In this document: positions 25,015-33,248 of the stretch, piece after piece
Layout: each line of letters starts with the position of its first letter
Numbering within the stretch: position 1 is the stretch's first letter
Translations under genes and position numbers: made by a program
The notes under the pieces: generated by a model
Databases searched by the model: none
Seen by the model: only the letters and a program-made list of their open reading frames with translations
Told to the model about the DNA's origin: nothing
Assembly (NCBI GenBank): GCA_030016385.1
Contig: JASEJN010000034.1
Span: 1-37,081, forward strand
Source: Clostridiales bacterium
GTDB taxonomy: Bacteria; Bacillota; Clostridia; Clostridiales; Oxobacteraceae
Direction of reading: 5' to 3'
DNA length: 37,081 nt

Positions 25015-25090
25015 CTTCGATTCGCAATATGAACTTATGTTATTTTGAACACTCATTCGCCAGATTCAAGTTTTGTAAGTTCTAAGGCCA
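25015..25090. repeat. Interspersed palindromic repeat, variant 2 (copy d)
   Basis: It begins CTTCGATTCGCAATATGAAC, then carries the TTATGTTATTTTGA core, ACACTCATTCG, CAGATTCAAGTTTTG and TAAGTTCTAAGGC. It lies between the DUF5685 and pseudouridine synthase genes, downstream of the latter's stop. The element may extend to a TTTATGCCTGA stretch next to that stop codon, which matches the far end of the full-length copies. Confidence 0.75.
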
Positions 25091-25138
25091 GCAGCCTTGA
25101 TAATAAAATCAATTTCCGCACGCTTTATGCCTGAAACC

Positions 25139-25867
25139 TCAATTTGTACATGCAGTAAGACTTTTTAGTTCATACGGTGTAAGTTCCCTGAACTCCCCGG
25201 GCTTTAAACCCGGATCCAGTTTAATCGGCCCCATTGAAATACGCATGAGAAATAGGACTTTTTTGCCTATCGCTTCAAACATCCTCTTTACCTGATGATA
25301 TTTCCCTTCGAATATTTCAACTTCAACTTCTGACTCGTCACCCTGTGCTATTATCCTGAGATTCGCAGGCATGGCCTTGTATCCGTCATCCAGCATAACT
25401 CCGTTTTTAAAATCGTCCACATCGCTTTTGCATACCATACCCTTTATCCTCGCATAGTAAACTTTCGATACATGATTTGCCGGTGATATTAGCTTATGGA
25501 TAAGGTATCCGTCATTTGTAATTAGCAGCAGACCTACCGTATCTTTGTCGAGCCTTCCAGCCGGCGATGGCTTGAATTCGGCATATTCTTGGGGCAGAAG
25601 GCCTATTACCGTATTTTCTCTTTTGTCTTCTGTAGATGTAATAACACCCGCCGGCTTGTTCATCATGATGTATACATACTTTCTGTAATTTATTCTCTGC
25701 CCTTTCACATGAATTATATGATTCTCCGGATTTATATGAATCCCGGGATCGTTTGCTATATTGCCATCTACCGAAACATCCCCATCCCTTATAAGCTTCT
25801 TTATCTCTTTGCGGGTACCATACCCGGAATTGCTTAAAATCCTGTCAATCCTTAAAGTATCACTCAT
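25139..25867 (-). CDS. RsuA/RluB-family rRNA pseudouridine synthase
   Basis: The 242-aa protein has an N-terminal S4 RNA-binding domain (LRIDRILSNSGYGTRKEIKK, residues 5-50) and a pseudouridine synthase domain with the catalytic motif AGRLDKDTVGLLLITNDG, Asp107 being the nucleophile. KYHQVKRMFEAIGKKV marks the RsuA/RluB/E/F branch. It isomerizes a uridine in rRNA; RsuA targets 16S position 516, but RluB-type 23S activity cannot be excluded. ATG 25867 has GGAG about 11 nt upstream. Remnants of the interspersed repeat lie on both sides of this gene, in opposite orientation. Confidence 0.9.
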   Translation of the reverse strand: MSDTLRIDRILSNSGYGTRKEIKKLIRDGDVSVDGNIANDPGIHINPENHIIHVKGQRINYRKYVYIMMNKPAGVITSTEDKRENTVIGLLPQEYAEFKPSPAGRLDKDTVGLLLITNDGYLIHKLISPANHVSKVYYARIKGMVCKSDVDDFKNGVMLDDGYKAMPANLRIIAQGDESEVEVEIFEGKYHQVKRMFEAIGKKVLFLMRISMGPIKLDPGLKPGEFRELTPYELKSLTACTN

Positions 25868-25947
25868 CTCATATAATTCTCCAATCGATTCTTAGTTACG
25901 GGTGTATAAAAATGCCCCTACCCAAAACAATTTGTTCTTATTCGTAT

Positions 25948-25971
25948 TGAATTTCAAATTGCGGATCAAAG
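25948..25971 (-). repeat. Fragment of the interspersed repeat (copy e)
   Basis: Read on the minus strand it gives CTTTGATCCGCAATTTGAAA, close to the terminal repeat of the full-length copies. It lies on the other side of the pseudouridine synthase gene from copy d, inverted relative to it. Confidence 0.5.
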
Positions 25972-26144
25972 ATGGACATACAAATATCATTTACTTTATA
26001 CGATATCCATAATATTTTATAGTATAATTATATTAAACTTATATTAAGCTTTTATGAAATTCGGCGTTTTAATGCAAATATAAGGACAATATTGTATAAC
26101 TCAATACAATTATATTATACATTATTTTGTGGAGGGATAAAATC

Positions 26145-26783
26145 ATGGACAGAATGACAAAAAGCAAATTTGAAAGTATGACAAAAAAAGAGAAAGCAGC
26201 TTACATCTGGGACTATTATAAATGGCACATTATAATAGGTATAATTGTAATCGCCCTGGTTGCAAATCTTATCACAAGCATTACCACCAGAAAGGATACG
26301 ATACTCGATGTTACATTGCTCGGGAAATATATAGACAGCAACAAACAGGATGCATTCAAGAAAACACTGGATAAAAAGTTTGTGACCAATATCAAGAAAC
26401 AGGAGACCCAGGTGGAATTTTTATTTTATGACAAGAATTCAAAGGATCAGATGGCTATAGCAAGCATACAGAAATTCCAGGCTTTAGCGGCATCAGCCTC
26501 TTTGGATGTTGTAGTGCTCGATAAAGACGATTTCAATCTATACGCCGGGCAGGGGTTATTCATGGAATTAGATAAAATTCCTGAGTTGTCAAACCTCAGT
26601 TCAAAATTTGTCAGCCCTTCAGGCGATCAAAATACCAGTAAAGCACCGCTCGGGATCACCGCAGATGATGTAAAAGTTCTTAAGGATTTAGGTTATGATA
26701 CGCAAAATAAAATAATTACAATAGCATCTAATACAAAACACAAACAAAATGCGATAAATTTTATAAAATATATCTTTGAATAA
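26145..26783 (+). CDS. Hypothetical protein with N-terminal membrane anchor
   Basis: The 212-aa protein has a charged N terminus (MDRMTKSKFESMTKKEKAAY) and one membrane helix (about residues 27-47, HIIIGIIVIALVANLITSI). An exported domain of about 165 residues follows, with alternating beta and alpha stretches. The pattern TKKEK...IWDYYKWH before the helix is seen in other clostridial proteins of unknown role. The exported part has a faint look of a solute-binding lobe (DVVVLDKDDFNLYAGQGLFM), but no motif proves it. ATG 26145 follows GGAGGGATAAAATC. It is monocistronic and convergent with the ABC transporter operon, sharing a terminator hairpin. Confidence 0.65.
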   Translation: MDRMTKSKFESMTKKEKAAYIWDYYKWHIIIGIIVIALVANLITSITTRKDTILDVTLLGKYIDSNKQDAFKKTLDKKFVTNIKKQETQVEFLFYDKNSKDQMAIASIQKFQALAASASLDVVVLDKDDFNLYAGQGLFMELDKIPELSNLSSKFVSPSGDQNTSKAPLGITADDVKVLKDLGYDTQNKIITIASNTKHKQNAINFIKYIFE

Positions 26784-26789
26784 TTTCTA

Positions 26790-26836
26790 AAAGCGCCCCT
26801 TTTATTTCCGGAAAAATATATAAAAAGGAGCGCTTT
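26790..26836. terminator. Hairpin terminator between convergent genes
   Basis: AAAGCGCCCCTTTT and AAAAGGAGCGCTTT pair with one mismatch around an AT-rich loop. On the minus strand it ends in TTTT and should terminate the ABC transporter operon; it may also serve the plus-strand gene. Confidence 0.65.
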
Positions 26837-26852
26837 ATCACATTTGAAGAAT

Positions 26853-27659
26853 CTATGAAAATGCAATCCTGTCGCTTAATACATCGTCGGATTCTGACTC
26901 GGATTGTATTTTATCAAAGCATTTTAAAAGTTTTTCCCGGGTTAGCTTTCTTTTATCATCACCGCCGATATCCAGTACGATCCTGCCGTGGTGGAGCATT
27001 ATGAGCCTGTTCCCCATGGATATCGCCTGGCTCAGGTTGTGTGTTACCATAAGGGTGGTGATATTCTTCTTTGAGATTATTTTTTTAGTAAGCTCCGTTA
27101 TGGTTTCCGATGCCTTTGGATCCAAGGCTGCCGTATGCTCATCCAAAAGCAGAAGTTCAGGGTTAGACATAGACGCCATAAGAAGCGAAAGAGCCTGCCT
27201 TTGCCCTCCCGAAAGCAAGCCTACTTTTATGTTCAGCCTGTTCTCAAGACCAAGGGACAGTTCTTTAAGAGCATCTTTAAAATAAGGTATATTTTTTCTG
27301 GATATTCCCCATGAAAGATCGAACCTTTTTCCTTTATTATATGCCATCGAAAGGTTTTCCAGTATAGTCATGGAAGGGGAAGTGCCAATTGCCGGACTCT
27401 GAAATACCCTTCCTATCATCCTTGTCCTTTTATATTCAGGCATTCGGGAAATATTTTTATTCTTTAATAATATCCGTCCTTCGTCCATTTCAATGGACCC
27501 GGATATTATATTTAAAAGTGTGGATTTACCTGCACCGTTGCTTCCTATTATGGTTATAAAATCCCCGTCATTTACGTCTAAATCAAATTTATCGAATATG
27601 GCGTTTTCATTTACAGTTCCCTTATAAAATACTTTTGACATATTTTCAATGTGCAGCAT
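26853..27659 (-). CDS. ABC transporter ATP-binding protein (TrpZ-type)
   Basis: The 268-aa ATPase has Walker A IGSNGAGKST, the Q-loop region GRVFQSPAIGTSPSMT, the signature LLSGGQRQAL, Walker B LLLLDEHTAALDP and the H-loop MVTHNL. The combination with a LivH-like permease and an ABC_sub_bind lipoprotein is the TrpXYZ-type importer seen in Firmicutes. ATG 27659 follows GGGGTGG and overlaps the permease stop by 14 bp; the in-frame upstream extension is ignored. It supplies ATP-driven energy for uptake of a small molecule, probably an amino acid or analogue. It is the last gene of the operon and is followed by a hairpin terminator. Confidence 0.9.
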   Translation of the reverse strand: MLHIENMSKVFYKGTVNENAIFDKFDLDVNDGDFITIIGSNGAGKSTLLNIISGSIEMDEGRILLKNKNISRMPEYKRTRMIGRVFQSPAIGTSPSMTILENLSMAYNKGKRFDLSWGISRKNIPYFKDALKELSLGLENRLNIKVGLLSGGQRQALSLLMASMSNPELLLLDEHTAALDPKASETITELTKKIISKKNITTLMVTHNLSQAISMGNRLIMLHHGRIVLDIGGDDKRKLTREKLLKCFDKIQSESESDDVLSDRIAFS

Positions 27660-28527
27660 CGATTCCACCCCTAGCCGTAAATAATTTTTTAAATCTTTCA
27701 CCTATTTTATACCGGTTCAAAGCAAGAGCGACTATGACTATCAGCGAAGTTATAAGCTTTAAATCCGTAGCCGGGAAGTTTAATTTCAGCGCAAACGCAA
27801 TACATGCCCTGTATAAAACCGAACCTATAAGCGCCATCGTCGTAGGAAGTATTATCGATACTTTTTTTAGTATCGCTTCGCCTATTATAACCGACGCAAG
27901 CCCCATTACGATAATACCCGTCCCCATTCCCACATCGGCAAAATTCTGATATTGGGCCATAAGTGAACCGGAAAGCGATACCAGGGCGTTTGACAGCATC
28001 AGTCCTACTATTTTGGTAAATCCCGTATTTATCCCAAGGGATGTGACAAGTTCCGGATTATCACCTGTCGCTATGAGCAAAAATCCAAATTTAGTCTTTA
28101 AAAACAGATCGAGCAAAATTTTTATACAAATGGCAAACAGCGCCGCTATAACTGCTACCGGCACCATACCAGTAAAAATATTCGTTTTATTAAATAAAGG
28201 TATATTGGCTTTCCCCATTATCCGAAGATTAATGGAATAAAGCCCTATCATAACCAATATCCCCGCCAGAAGGTTTGTCATTTTAAGCTTGACGTGCAAA
28301 ACCCCCGTTGCCAGACCTGCGGCGGACCCTGCCAGAAAAGAAAAAAAGCAGGCTGCATACGGGTTGATTCCCTTTACAATAAAGGAAGCCGTAACGGCAG
28401 CCCCCAAGGGGAAGCTGCCTTCTACGGTCAAATCAGGAAAATCAAGTATTTTATACGTTATATAAACCCCTAAAACCATTATGCCGAATATAAATCCTTG
28501 CTCAAGTATGCTTATATATAGATCCAT
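27646..28527 (-). CDS. ABC transporter permease, branched-chain-type (TrpY-type)
   Basis: The 293-aa membrane protein has about eight to nine hydrophobic helices and matches the BPD_transp_2 class, visible in ILDFPDLTVEGSFPLGAAV, NPYAACFFSFLAGSAAGLATG and GLASVIIGEAIL. It forms the membrane channel for the adjacent ATPase and lipoprotein. ATG 28527 follows GGGCGGTGA, which is formed by the end of the binding-protein gene 5 bp upstream. The overlap with the ATPase gene indicates a single operon with order binding protein, permease, ATPase. Confidence 0.9.
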   Translation of the reverse strand: MDLYISILEQGFIFGIMVLGVYITYKILDFPDLTVEGSFPLGAAVTASFIVKGINPYAACFFSFLAGSAAGLATGVLHVKLKMTNLLAGILVMIGLYSINLRIMGKANIPLFNKTNIFTGMVPVAVIAALFAICIKILLDLFLKTKFGFLLIATGDNPELVTSLGINTGFTKIVGLMLSNALVSLSGSLMAQYQNFADVGMGTGIIVMGLASVIIGEAILKKVSIILPTTMALIGSVLYRACIAFALKLNFPATDLKLITSLIVIVALALNRYKIGERFKKLFTARGGIDAAH

Positions 28528-28532
28528 GAAGA

Positions 28533-29552
28533 CTATTCACCGCCCTTAACTATTTTTGCCCCTTCTTTAAGGTCATCCGGTATATTTATGCCTAATTTGG
28601 ATGCAGTATCCTCATTTATAATAAGCTGCGCATCCTTCAAAGTCGTAATCGGGATATCGGAAGGCTTCTCCCCGTTTATGACATCTACGGCTACAAGGCC
28701 GGTCTGAAATCCAAGTTTATAGTAATCGATGCCTTCTGTCGCAAGTGCGCCCTTATTTACCGTTCCTTCTTCCGCACCGATTATGGGCATCTTCTTTTCG
28801 ATGCATCCCGCGGAAATTATAGGCATCGCAGACACTATCATGTTATCTGTAGGAATATACAAAACATCCACCTTGCTTAAAAGCGAATCCAAGGCCTGAG
28901 GTATATCATTCGTGCTGGTGATACCTACGGGCACCACTTCTAGCCCGAACTTGGGGGAAATAGCCTTTACATCGTTTACCTGCAATTCGGAATTTGTCTC
29001 ACTTGTATTATAAAGCACGCCTACTTTTTTGCTATTTGGTACCAGCTTTTTTAAAAGCTCAAACTGTTTTTGTACGGGTGCTGCATCGCTGGTGCCTGTA
29101 ACATTTGTACCCGGCTTATCCCACGATTTTGCAAGTCCCGATTTGACAGGATCCGTTACGGCAGTTATCAGTATAGGTATATCCTTGGTCGCATTATACG
29201 CCGCCTGGGCTGTCGGTGTTGCGATGGCTAGTATGATATCCTTTTTCCCGGACACAAAATTCTGCGCAATAGTCTGGGCTGTCGGAGCATCACCCTGGGC
29301 ATTCTGATAATCTATTTCGATATTTTCTCCATCCTTGAAATTCTTTGATGCAAGCGCATCAATAAATCCCTTGCGTGCCGCATCCAGCGCTTCATGCTCA
29401 ATTATCTGCATTATACCTATTTTTATTTTGCCTTTTTTATCTGAAATCGACTTATTTGATTGACCTGATACGTTCTTTGAACAACCTGAAAGCAATACTG
29501 AAATAATCAATAAAATCATAATTAGAATTGATAAAGATTTTTTTGCTACCAT
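28533..29552 (-). CDS. ABC transporter substrate-binding lipoprotein (TrpX-type)
   Basis: The 339-aa protein has a lipoprotein signal with Cys24 in VLLSGC. A Ser/Lys linker and a two-lobed periplasmic-binding fold of the ABC_sub_bind family follow: IGIMQIIEHEALDAARKGF, then IATPTAQAAYNATKDIPIL, ITAVTDPVKSGL and VGVLYNTSETNS. In related operons the substrate is thought to be tryptophan or another aromatic amino acid; here it is open, and the HutP-like neighbour raises histidine. ATG 29552 lies 4 nt after GGAGGATGG. The start region contains three NAG triplets at 8-nt period, one being part of the Shine-Dalgarno, duplicated 95 nt upstream in the leader. A TTGACA-N17-TATAAT promoter gives a leader of about 140 nt. 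Confidence 0.9.
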   Translation of the reverse strand: MVAKKSLSILIMILLIISVLLSGCSKNVSGQSNKSISDKKGKIKIGIMQIIEHEALDAARKGFIDALASKNFKDGENIEIDYQNAQGDAPTAQTIAQNFVSGKKDIILAIATPTAQAAYNATKDIPILITAVTDPVKSGLAKSWDKPGTNVTGTSDAAPVQKQFELLKKLVPNSKKVGVLYNTSETNSELQVNDVKAISPKFGLEVVPVGITSTNDIPQALDSLLSKVDVLYIPTDNMIVSAMPIISAGCIEKKMPIIGAEEGTVNKGALATEGIDYYKLGFQTGLVAVDVINGEKPSDIPITTLKDAQLIINEDTASKLGINIPDDLKEGAKIVKGGE

Positions 29553-29564
29553 ACTACCATCCTC
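29546..29564 (-). promoter_or_regulatory. NAG-triplet cluster over the ribosome binding site and start codon
   Basis: On the mRNA strand: GAG GATGG TAG TATGG TAG. The three NAG triplets are exactly 8 nt apart. The first overlaps the Shine-Dalgarno and the ATG start lies in the second spacer. It shares the 15-mer ATGGTAGTATGGTAG with the upstream cluster. A candidate site for a HutP-type RNA-binding protein. Confidence 0.55.
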
Positions 29565-29592
29565 CATAATATTTTATGTTAAATTTTACAGT

Positions 29593-29610
29593 GCTCTTAG
29601 AAAAAAGAGC
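29593..29610 (-). other. Small hairpin between the two NAG clusters
   Basis: GCTCTT and AAGAGC flank a 6-nt loop, between the two triplet clusters in the transporter leader. No T run follows on the minus strand, so it is not a terminator. Confidence 0.5.
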
Positions 29611-29640
29611 CTTCATTAGAAAAATTATAATAGAAACTCC

Positions 29641-29659
29641 CTACCATACTACCATACTG
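29641..29659 (-). promoter_or_regulatory. Upstream NAG-triplet cluster in the transporter leader
   Basis: On the mRNA strand: CAG TATGG TAG TATGG TAG, then GGAG. Triplets repeat every 8 nt, as in the downstream cluster. It lies about 35-53 nt after the predicted transcription start. Confidence 0.55.
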
Positions 29660-29699
29660 CGATATGCCAACTTCAAGTGTTTTATGTATATTAGCTAAA

Positions 29700-29728
29700 A
29701 TTATACGCACACCTGAAATATTTGTCAA
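29700..29728 (-). promoter_or_regulatory. Consensus promoter of the TrpXYZ-type operon
   Basis: On the minus strand TTGACA (29728-29723), a 17-nt spacer and TATAAT (29705-29700): a perfect housekeeping promoter. It lies 47 bp after the hutP-like stop, so the transporter can be expressed separately from hutP. Confidence 0.9.
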
Positions 29729-29774
29729 TATAGTCGAGCAAAGTTGCAATTTTAAAATAACTCAGATTATATTA

Positions 29775-30191
29775 TCATATATCAGGTATAGAGCGATGAC
29801 CAAGCCCGATTACCACCTCATTTAAATGCAACAACCCTATACTCATGAATATGCAAACTGCAAGGTGTTCGCCACATCTGGCGATCCCTATTTTTCCTCC
29901 GACATTCAAACCGTTTGCCTTTAGCGCAACCTGCATGATAGCTTCCCTTGCAGCCCCGGCCACAGCGCCGTCATGCACATGGCAATCTTTTATGACCCCG
30001 GTCCTTTTAGATGCCACAAGAGCCCTTTCTATTATCTTGGGTATCGATTCTATAAGGTTGCCCCCGACATCAACCGCTGTTGTAAGTATTCCCTCTGCCC
30101 TGTAATCTTTAATAAGCTTCTCTTCCCCTTCTCTGGTCGATATAGCCATCGCTATTGCCGCCTTGGCAACATCAGTGCTATCATATTTCAT
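29775..30191 (-). CDS. hutP: HutP-family RNA-binding regulator
   Basis: The 138-aa protein matches HutP: the central HVHDGAVAGAAREAIMQVAL stretch with His71 and His73, then GLNVGGKIGIAR, and the C-terminal EVVIGLGHR with His132. HutP of Bacillus forms a hexamer that, with histidine and Mg2+, binds two clusters of UAG-like triplets in hut mRNA and prevents termination. Here no hut genes are present. The next gene downstream on the strand is a TrpX-type binding protein whose leader holds two clusters of three NAG triplets, so a regulatory link is plausible. ATG 30191 follows GGGGGTGA. Its own promoter is probably TTTGGA/TATAAT near 30240-30213. Stand-alone HutP homologues in clostridia have no defined role that I know. 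Confidence 0.85.
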   Translation of the reverse strand: MKYDSTDVAKAAIAMAISTREGEEKLIKDYRAEGILTTAVDVGGNLIESIPKIIERALVASKRTGVIKDCHVHDGAVAGAAREAIMQVALKANGLNVGGKIGIARCGEHLAVCIFMSIGLLHLNEVVIGLGHRSIPDI

Positions 30192-30244
30192 AACTTCACC
30201 CCCATTTTACATATTATTATACCATATAATCTTTATCTCCAAAC

Positions 30245-30287
30245 GCGGCACAGGAGCGGTCAAATATTTATACCGCTCCTGTGCCGC
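30245..30287. other. Perfect 16-bp GC-rich hairpin without T tail
   Basis: GCGGCACAGGAGCGGT (30245-30260) and ACCGCTCCTGTGCCGC (30272-30287) are exact complements with an 11-nt loop. It lies between galT and the hutP-like gene, just upstream of the latter's likely promoter. Neither strand shows a T run after it. It may be a Rho-type or degenerate terminator of galKT, or a protected site. Confidence 0.75.
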
Positions 30288-30412
30288 CTGCAAAAAATGT
30301 ATCAAGTACATATTTTATATTCGAAGAATATTATTTCAATCGCCAAGCTTACAATTTTTAGAGTCTATAAACGCATGTTCACGCCATAAAGTCATGTGTA
30401 AATCCGCATTTA

Positions 30413-31957
30413 TTATATCGTTTTGAAACCCACCTTTTGCAAGAACTTCAGAAATGCTTCCCTTCCCGTGTTATCTCTTTTAAACACCCCTGCATCTGCC
30501 AAAACCCTTGAGAATATACCGGCGACCTGCTTTTTTATATATTCTTTTGCATCAGACGGCTTTAAGAGCGTGCCACGTTCCCGTATCATATCTTCTATCC
30601 ACGGTACATGCTTATATAAAGCGTCATTTTCATCATACATGCCATGCACATATTTTGTTTTTCCTGTCAATATGTTTTCTATATCTTTAAGTTCAGTATT
30701 CAACCTTCCCGGAAGCACGGCAAGCCCCATGACTTCTATTAGCCCTATATTTTCCTTCTTTATATGATGAAGCTCATTATGGGGATGAAATATCCCGAGA
30801 GGATACTCAGGTGATGTTCTGTTATTTCTGAAAACAAAGTCCATCTCAAACTTTCCGCTTTTATTCTTTCGTGCGATAGGCGTTATTGTATTGTGAGGAA
30901 TTCCGTCCGTATAAGCTAATATGCCGACGCTCTCATCGCTGTATTCTCTCCATTTTTCCAATATCCGTGATGAAATGTTTATTATATCATCTTTATTCCC
31001 CGAAAGCCTTAACGTAGACATGGGCCATTTTACTATGCCGGCATTGATAGAGGGATATGAAGGATTTTTAAGCTTTATTTCGGTCTCAGCCACTTCCATC
31101 GGGAAAACATGCCGTCCGCCCTGAAAATGCTCATGATTCAATATGGAACCGCCAACGATGGGAAGATCGGCATTTGAGCCTATGAAATAATGAGGGAATA
31201 TCTCAACGAAATCGAGGAGCCTCTTGAAAGTCTTCCCGGATATCTTCATCGGGACATGCTTTTCATAAAACACGATGCAGTGTTCATTATAGTATACATA
31301 TGGGGAATACTGAAAATACCACTGTTCACCATTTAATGTTACCGGTATCACCCTGTGGTTTTGCCTTGCAGGATGTCCGATGTTTCCCGCATAACCTACG
31401 TTCTCCAGGCACAGCAGGCATTTGGGGTAGCTTGTTTGGGACATTTTTCTCGCTGCAGCTATATCCCTCGGATCCTTTTCAGGCTTGGATAAGTTTATAG
31501 TGATCTCCAGATCACCATATTCCGTGCCGGAGCGATAATAAATGTTCTTTTGTATCCTGTCCATCCTTATATAATTGGAATGTATGGAAAAATCATAAAA
31601 GCCATCGGTCGCCGCCTTTATGCCTCTTTGCCCTTTAATGTCATTGAACTTATCGATTATTTCCGACTGTCTTGGAGTCATGCACCCCATTATTCTCGTG
31701 TCGAATAAATCCCTCCATGTTACGGTATCATCGGGTATTATTTTATTTTCCGCAGCATAATCCGTAAGTTTGTTTAGAATTTCAGCCGGATACTCGGGAA
31801 CATCATATTCAAATTCACCATCATACGGTTCCTTTATTTTCAAAAGGTCCAGCAGTCCATTCCTTACAGGGATCATATCATCTCTATATATCAAACCGTG
31901 AAATATGCCATACTTGAGCAACTTTTCAATTTCTTTTGCAGCATCAATGCTATTCAC
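30413..31957 (-). CDS. galT: UDP-glucose-hexose-1-phosphate uridylyltransferase, Firmicute class
   Basis: The 514-aa protein is the long class-II GalT of Firmicutes, not the 350-aa E. coli type. Family blocks are visible: CLLCLENVGYAGNIGHPARQNHR (metal/substrate region), YFQYSPYVYYNEHCIVFYEKH, and LPIVGGSILNHEHFQGG with the His-x-His region of the nucleotidyl-transfer site. It converts galactose-1-phosphate and UDP-glucose into UDP-galactose and glucose-1-phosphate in the Leloir pathway. GTG 31957 lies about 11 nt after AAGGAG. It follows galK by 20 bp, forming a galKT operon. No galE or galactose transporter is in the window. Confidence 0.95.
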   Translation of the reverse strand: MNSIDAAKEIEKLLKYGIFHGLIYRDDMIPVRNGLLDLLKIKEPYDGEFEYDVPEYPAEILNKLTDYAAENKIIPDDTVTWRDLFDTRIMGCMTPRQSEIIDKFNDIKGQRGIKAATDGFYDFSIHSNYIRMDRIQKNIYYRSGTEYGDLEITINLSKPEKDPRDIAAARKMSQTSYPKCLLCLENVGYAGNIGHPARQNHRVIPVTLNGEQWYFQYSPYVYYNEHCIVFYEKHVPMKISGKTFKRLLDFVEIFPHYFIGSNADLPIVGGSILNHEHFQGGRHVFPMEVAETEIKLKNPSYPSINAGIVKWPMSTLRLSGNKDDIINISSRILEKWREYSDESVGILAYTDGIPHNTITPIARKNKSGKFEMDFVFRNNRTSPEYPLGIFHPHNELHHIKKENIGLIEVMGLAVLPGRLNTELKDIENILTGKTKYVHGMYDENDALYKHVPWIEDMIRERGTLLKPSDAKEYIKKQVAGIFSRVLADAGVFKRDNTGREAFLKFLQKVGFKTI

Positions 31958-31977
31958 TATTGTTCCAACTCCTTTAA

Positions 31978-33138
31978 TTATTCGATTTCTCTTGCTCCAT
32001 CGCCTATTTCGGCTATATAAAAATCAGCTGTAAGGCCGGTTTCCCTTTTATAATTTTCTCCAACCTTTTCTTTGAATTCATCCACAGCGTCTTCCTTTAT
32101 GATTGTCACCGTACATCCTCCAAACCCGGCTCCTGTCATGCGCGAACCTGCTACACCATGGATCTTCCATGCCTCCTTGGCGAGTGAATCCAGTTCCGGC
32201 CCTGTGACTTCATATAAATCCCTTAAGGATATATGAGATTCATTCATAAGCTTTCCAAATCCTAAAATGTCCCCTCCTTCCAATTTGCTGACGGCATCGG
32301 TTGTCCTTTTTATTTCATAGATGACATGCTCGGCTCTTTTTTCAACAACATTATCTTCGATAAGGTATTTATACTTTTCAAACGTCCGTACGTCTATATC
32401 TGCAAGCTGTTTTATATCAAGTTTCTTATTGAGGTACCATACGGCTTTCTCGCACTGGCTTCTTCTCTCATTATACTTTGAATCTGCAAGCCCTCTTTTT
32501 TTATTGGTATTCGATATCAATAACTTGTAACCTGTAAGCTTTATCGGAACATATTTGTATTCAAGGGTTCCGCAGTTTAAAAGCATGGCATTATCCCTTT
32601 TGCCCATTCCCACGGCAAACTGATCCATTATGCCGCAGTTTACCCCTACAAATTTATTTTCCGCCCTTTGAGAAAGCTTTACCATCTCTATCATATCTAT
32701 ATCACAGTCAAACAAAGCTTTAAGCATGACAGATGTCACAAGCTCGATGGATGCCGATGAAGAAAGACCAGCGCCGTTTGGAATATTTCCGTCGTATAAT
32801 ACGTCAAATCCCCCTATCCTGAATCCCTTATTCTGAAATTCCTTTATTACACCCTTGGGGAAGTTACCCCAGTCGTCTTTTTTATCATATACGATTTTAT
32901 TTACATCGACTTTTACCTTTAAATCAAAATTTGTCGATGCCAACCTTACGATATTATCGTTTCTCTTCCTTGCCACGGCATATGTACCAAAACTCAAAGC
33001 GCACGGGAAGACATATCCTCCGTTATAATCCGTATGCTCCCCTATGAGATTAACTCTTCCAGGAGCATAAAATGAACGCGTTTTCCCTTCATAACCGAAC
33101 ATTTCCGAAAACTTCCTTTTGACTTCCTCCAATTTCAT
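31978..33138 (-). CDS. galK: Galactokinase
   Basis: The 386-aa GHMP kinase has all three motifs: the galactokinase signature [17 protein letters not shown] (residues 25-41), the ATP-binding GAGLSSSAS in the middle and [11 protein letters not shown] near the C terminus. It phosphorylates galactose to galactose-1-phosphate, the substrate of the downstream GalT. ATG 33138 is preceded by AGGAGGG at 7 nt and is preferred over the TTG 6 nt upstream. A TATAAT lies near 33160; its -35 is unclear. The promoter region borders a cluster of interspersed repeat copies. No catabolite or GalR operator was recognized. Confidence 0.96.
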   Translation of the reverse strand: MKLEEVKRKFSEMFGYEGKTRSFYAPGRVNLIGEHTDYNGGYVFPCALSFGTYAVARKRNDNIVRLASTNFDLKVKVDVNKIVYDKKDDWGNFPKGVIKEFQNKGFRIGGFDVLYDGNIPNGAGLSSSASIELVTSVMLKALFDCDIDMIEMVKLSQRAENKFVGVNCGIMDQFAVGMGKRDNAMLLNCGTLEYKYVPIKLTGYKLLISNTNKKRGLADSKYNERRSQCEKAVWYLNKKLDIKQLADIDVRTFEKYKYLIEDNVVEKRAEHVIYEIKRTTDAVSKLEGGDILGFGKLMNESHISLRDLYEVTGPELDSLAKEAWKIHGVAGSRMTGAGFGGCTVTIIKEDAVDEFKEKVGENYKRETGLTADFYIAEIGDGAREIE

Positions 33139-33219
33139 AAACAATCCCTCCTGCGATTATTATACTTCAATTCAAAAGAGTCTCATGTCATTTTTTAAAC
33201 GGCACAATTTATATCCGTA

Positions 33220-33239
33220 TTTCGAATTTTGAACTGAAG
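33220..33239. repeat. End fragment of the interspersed repeat (copy f)
   Basis: TTTCGAATTTTGAACTGAAG resembles the right terminus of the adjacent full copy (TTTCAAATTACGAACTGAAG). It directly precedes the flanking direct repeat of copy g, as if one element had landed next to another. Confidence 0.55.
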
Positions 33240-33248
33240 TTAAGTATA

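Noticed and set aside
29546..29659. TRAP (trp RNA-binding attenuation protein) site made of UAG/GAG repeats in the TrpX-type leader
   Set aside because: TRAP needs about 9-11 triplets spaced by 2-3 nt. Here there are only three per cluster with 5-nt spacers, and no TRAP gene is nearby; the adjacent HutP homologue fits better.
29552..29700. T-box riboswitch in the transporter leader
   Set aside because: No T-box sequence, specifier-loop architecture or terminator/antiterminator pair was found in the leader.
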